64,000 bases of DNA from Haemonchus contortus (lineage: Eukaryota > Nematoda > Chromadorea > Rhabditida > Trichostrongylidae), in the NCBI GenBank assembly GCA_000469685.2, contig LS997563.1, forward strand, positions 21,274,687 through 21,338,686. The letters are read 5' to 3'. A model generated the notes under the pieces. The model was not told where the DNA came from. It was given only the letters and a program-made list of their open reading frames with translations, and did no database searches. Position numbers and translations under genes: made by a program. This document shows positions 61,301-64,000 of the stretch, one piece after another (within the stretch, counting starts at the first letter, position 1; every line of letters begins with the position of its first letter).

Positions 61301-63032
61301 ATTGTAGTTCGCGCACCTAAGCGTGCACCAAATAAATAAATAAATAAATAAAAATATTGAGAAGGACAGAGGGTCACATTTGTTCAGGTGACTCATTCCA
61401 TGTTTTGAAGGTGACTACGACGGACGGTATTTACCAATAGAACAGTTGAAAATGGGCACTGGGGAGGGAACTCATACATATGCTGAGTAGGAGGTGGCAA
61501 TGAACAAACCTTCTGCCTTATTTAATGACAAGTACCCAGCCGGCGAACCATGCAAGCAGATCTTCTTGACCTCACCCTCTTTTAAATGGGTAACTTTATA
61601 TGACAATGGAGGATTTCTATTTATCACGATACGAGTAATATTGCATGAGAGGGATCTGGAAGTTGGGTGAGTCCAGGGGTTCCAGAAGGTTACCTGGCGT
61701 TCCTTTGTGCTAACCTGAATAGGTGAGCAAGAGCATGATATAATCGGTTTCCTTTTCTGGCGAGGACTGGCTACTGCCCAACACCTTACCTACATACTGT
61801 TCTTTCGTTTTCTCTCCCATCTGCACAGTCGGTTTTTTTACGAAGCTGCTTGGGGTGAGACTCTTCGGCCTAGCAAGAATCGTCTCTCCACACAGCGCTA
61901 GTTGTTCCGATAAAGACGTCTTGATGTCACTAGTGAAGCGGGTGAGCTCGATTGAACACCTTTTCCATCATGTGATTACCATGGAGAGGGGGGGGGGGGG
62001 GGGGGGGGGAAGAAAGAAGCACGTGGGAGAGGGGGAAGGGATGCATTGTATTTCTGACGTCTTCAATGCTCTAGAAACAGCGGGGCCCAAATCTCTGTTG
62101 TTTTCTTGAAATAATGCCGAAATCATGGACGGAGAGGGCCCAGTGCTCACAGGTGTGGTCTGGGGATCCATTACTGGATCGGTAATCGTCCTCATGACGA
62201 AGCCTTCCATGTCTTCGATTTTGAATAGGACCAGTCTCGTCTGCGAGAATTAAAGAATTGGATTGTGCATCACGCATTCAAATCGATGCGGGAGGCAATC
62301 CAAGGCTGCACATACTTCAGAATAATGCAAAAGTGAGCTTTATGAAGTTGATAGAGTTCCCATGATAGTCTTCCACTCACAACTTCAGAGCTTCATTCCA
62401 TATTGTTTCGGCCACACCTTCAGAAGGAACCTTTCTCACCTGTTGACATTTGGTATCCTTCGGAGGCTACCGCAAGAGGACATGGACTCCAAAAACCGGT
62501 CTGCCAGTAGTGAGCCTTTGTAGGCAACAGGCCGGATTAACGCGAAAGGAAAGTTGCCGGTTCATCTTGGGGATCGGAAATGGATAAGGCCCCGTACATA
62601 TCACGGGTTTTATTTAGCTGTATAGAGCAAATAAAGTATGATAGCTCTGATATAACAAACTTTAGGTATCTCAAGGCGAAGAATTCCTGGATCAGCTGAT
62701 AGAGGATCTAGCTGAGGCCGAGGACATCATCAATTATATGGAGCAGCAGAAACACAGCATACTTGACGACGTCGATAAACTAAAAGGTGAGTGGCTACTG
62801 TGGGGGTGATGCCTTCCATAGTTCTTCTTTTGATTCGTGGACGATAAGCACAAATTGAAAACTCATTCCTAAATAGTACCAAATAAATAAATAAATAAAT
62901 AAAATGAAGTTAATAGCGAACATTAAAGATGCCATCATCGCTCAAGACCAGTTGATCGAAATCCTTGAAGCGGACATTGTCATCTATGAGGAACATATTG
63001 GTATTTTGCGTGAATCTCTTGGAGCATCCAAG
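49326..63032 (+). CDS. Long coiled-coil protein with RVxF motif, 3' end beyond resolved exons
   Basis: Fifteen exons join in phase to 504 codons without a stop: 49326-49385, 49490-49558, 50300-50434, 50536-50652, 50708-50773, 50966-51040, 51133-51256, 52215-52321, 52379-52479, 55904-56024, 58739-58870, 58939-59036, 60136-60205, 62666-62786, 62917-63032. The protein starts MASDVAFYAERLAHKEHELT and is dominated by Glu/Gln/Lys/Leu heptads (RLAENETAMEAANREAEVL; LLELTEDNERLRRELLEAN; DQLIEDLAEAEDIINYMEQQ). A central disordered part (exons 7-9) is Ser/Pro-rich and contains KNRKRVTFD, an RVxF-type protein phosphatase 1 docking motif. This suggests a scaffold or tether (golgin, centrosomal or ciliary types are candidates), but no family signature is visible and I do not name it. 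The last donor, AAG|GTGAGT, shows it continues. Confidence 0.85.
50081..50108. repeat. Solo MITE end
   Basis: A 28-base end finishing CGTGAACAGTGCCTTTAA matches 18437-18464 at 26 of 28 bases. It lies in intron 2 of the coiled-coil gene. No partner end found. Confidence 0.5.
50165..50215. repeat. G-rich tract
   Basis: GGGCTGGGGGCAGG and GGGGGGAGGGGAGGGGGTGG in close succession on plus could form a G-quadruplex. It lies in an intron of the coiled-coil gene. Confidence 0.6.
52580..52636. ncRNA. MicroRNA-precursor-like hairpin (candidate)
   Basis: Arms 52580-52601 and 52615-52636 are each 22 nt, pair with one G/C position unmatched at the loop side, and enclose a 13-nt loop. Each arm contains AAGTTCCGGAATGCTGCTT or its complement. 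It lies 100 bp after exon 9 within the 3.4-kb intron 52480-55903 of the coiled-coil gene. Size and pairing resemble a pre-miRNA. The near-perfect stem would also fit a palindromic MITE. Confidence 0.4.
52637..55903. other. Large intron of the coiled-coil gene
   Basis: No supported exon. Open frames on both strands are short and without domains. At 54660 CCAGGGTGTTCCATAAAAAC resembles a mariner-type end, without a partner. Confidence 0.45.
56025..58738. other. Large intron of the coiled-coil gene
   Basis: No exon. GTTTTTGAACAGAGTTATR recurs at 56918 and 57040, with a diverged version near 57205, suggesting a decayed repeat with a period of about 120-170 bp. An AAAC/GACA microsatellite lies at 57517-57556. 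Confidence 0.45.
60206..62665. other. Large intron of the coiled-coil gene
   Basis: Holds a GC-richer block (60250-60430), an AAAT microsatellite ending ACCAAATAAATAAATAAATA near 61328-61352, and a 22-G run at 61988-62009. No exon supported. Confidence 0.45.
61988..62009. repeat. Poly-G tract (22 G)
   Basis: An uninterrupted run of 22 G on plus, within an intron of the coiled-coil gene. Confidence 0.95.
62877..62904. repeat. AAAT microsatellite next to an exon
   Basis: ACCAAATAAATAAATAAATA and continuing AAAT units end 12 bases before the acceptor of exon 15 (exon start 62917). The same ACC-plus-AAAT arrangement occurs at 61328. Confidence 0.85.
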
Positions 63033-64000
63033 GTGAGTTGTTGTAGAGTTCAGGTTTGAATGAATTTCAAATAGTTGTTCATATAAATGCGGAGGGATAT
63101 CGGGCTGACCCTCATGTTTCGAACCCAGGTACTGTACCTGAAATATTGGTTTGTTTGGGACAGAAATGATTCGAAATAGGATACTTCTGTGCGCTCGCGA
63201 TGCCTTTGCCAGGTTCTTCTCGTTCTCTTATACCTATGCTGCCTCTGGGTATTTGTATGTTTTTTGCTCTTGGTTTCTTGTCAAGGATCAGTCAGGGCCC
63301 CAGAATATATCGGGTTTCGAGCAGCGTCCAGTACTGCGAAGAGGCTATTATGCTATCCCATTTGAAATCAGTTCAACTACCAAATCATTTCGAGACCATC
63401 TGCTTTCACACGGGTGAATAGAAACTAGCACTGTAGCACCTAGTTTTGTAAATTTCATCCCCTACGACTAAATTTGGATCCTTTTCCCGCGCTCGGGCAC
63501 CTTGACCAATAATAACCCATAATATCGATATTGATCAAAGTGACCAGGGGATGTGGACACAATCCTTTCAACTGTTTCTACTCGTGTCGTCAGTGGAAAC
63601 ATAAACTTTCGGGGCCTTAGTAATAATTAATAGATCACTAGCACTAACCCCGTCTTTGAATGCAAAGTTTCCTCACACTGCAAGCACATGATTCCCGTTG
63701 CCCTTTCTCAGCTTTCATCTTTTTTTATTTTTTTCGAGTTGCCGGCTCACCTTGATCTGGATGCTTATAGAAAGCACCCCGCATTGAAAGATATTTCGCC
63801 CTTCGTTAACGGCCAATGCCAGTTTTTTTTTGTGGTGAAATCCTATTTCATCTGCGCCGAGCTTTTGAAAGCTACCTTATAAGGAAGCAAAAAACTTCTG
63901 ATAGATAGCGGTACACATTTGGAATTGCTCCGTCCACTGCGAGTGTGTTCTATTAGTTTCATCCGCGCGGGCGTCTGCTTCCGACTTTGTTAGTTTATGC
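63033..64000. other. Right-edge intron or 3' region of the coiled-coil gene
   Basis: No further exon in phase 0 was recognised. Two overlapping frames at 63151-63421 are hydrophobic and carry no domain. Confidence 0.4.

Noticed and set aside
1..64000. CRISPR arrays, operons, bacterial promoters, rRNA genes
   Set aside because: No regularly spaced repeats, Shine-Dalgarno-led gene strings or rRNA-like sequence were seen; spliced exons show the DNA is eukaryotic.

Overview
The window looks like nuclear DNA of a nematode, most likely a strongylid parasite of the hookworm type. This is inferred from many short exons with GT..AG introns, AT-rich introns, an RTE-type LINE, tRNA-derived SINEs, several foldback/TIR elements and very low gene density. 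I made no database comparison, so the species is not established.

Two large spliced genes are well supported. On the minus strand, about 25.9 kb down to 11.2 kb, is a USP19-like ubiquitin protease. I resolved 25 consecutive exons with matching phases. They encode the end of a CS (p23-like) domain, a low-complexity linker, the Cys box, a MYND zinc finger inserted in the USP fold, the second zinc-ribbon half and the His/Asp boxes. Its 5' end is unresolved, and a possible tail exon lies at 9.4-9.6 kb. On the plus strand, from 49.3 kb to the right part of the window, is a 15-exon coiled-coil gene (504 codons so far, all phases consistent) that runs on past 63.0 kb and carries an RVxF-type PP1 docking motif. 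I could not name it.

Weaker genes are: a plus-strand gene entering from the left edge (12-1429), the first two exons of an acidic protein on minus (41354 to 39869), a possible small minus gene (47317 to 46426), and coding-like exons at 37.6-39.0 kb and 17.9-18.2 kb.

The rest is repeat-rich. It holds a 5'-truncated, frameshifted RTE element (44.4-46.3 kb) with three further fragments, and an element with Helitron/HINE-like ends in three copies (6.2, 28.3 and 42.5 kb) carrying a 145-bp internal minisatellite that expands. It also holds a 572-bp MITE whose terminal repeat supplies a splice acceptor, a second TIR element (5.6-6.2 kb), a pair of tRNA-derived SINEs in opposite orientation, a LINE reverse-transcriptase relic inside a USP19 intron, long foldback hairpins (one of microRNA-precursor size) and pure poly-C and poly-G tracts.
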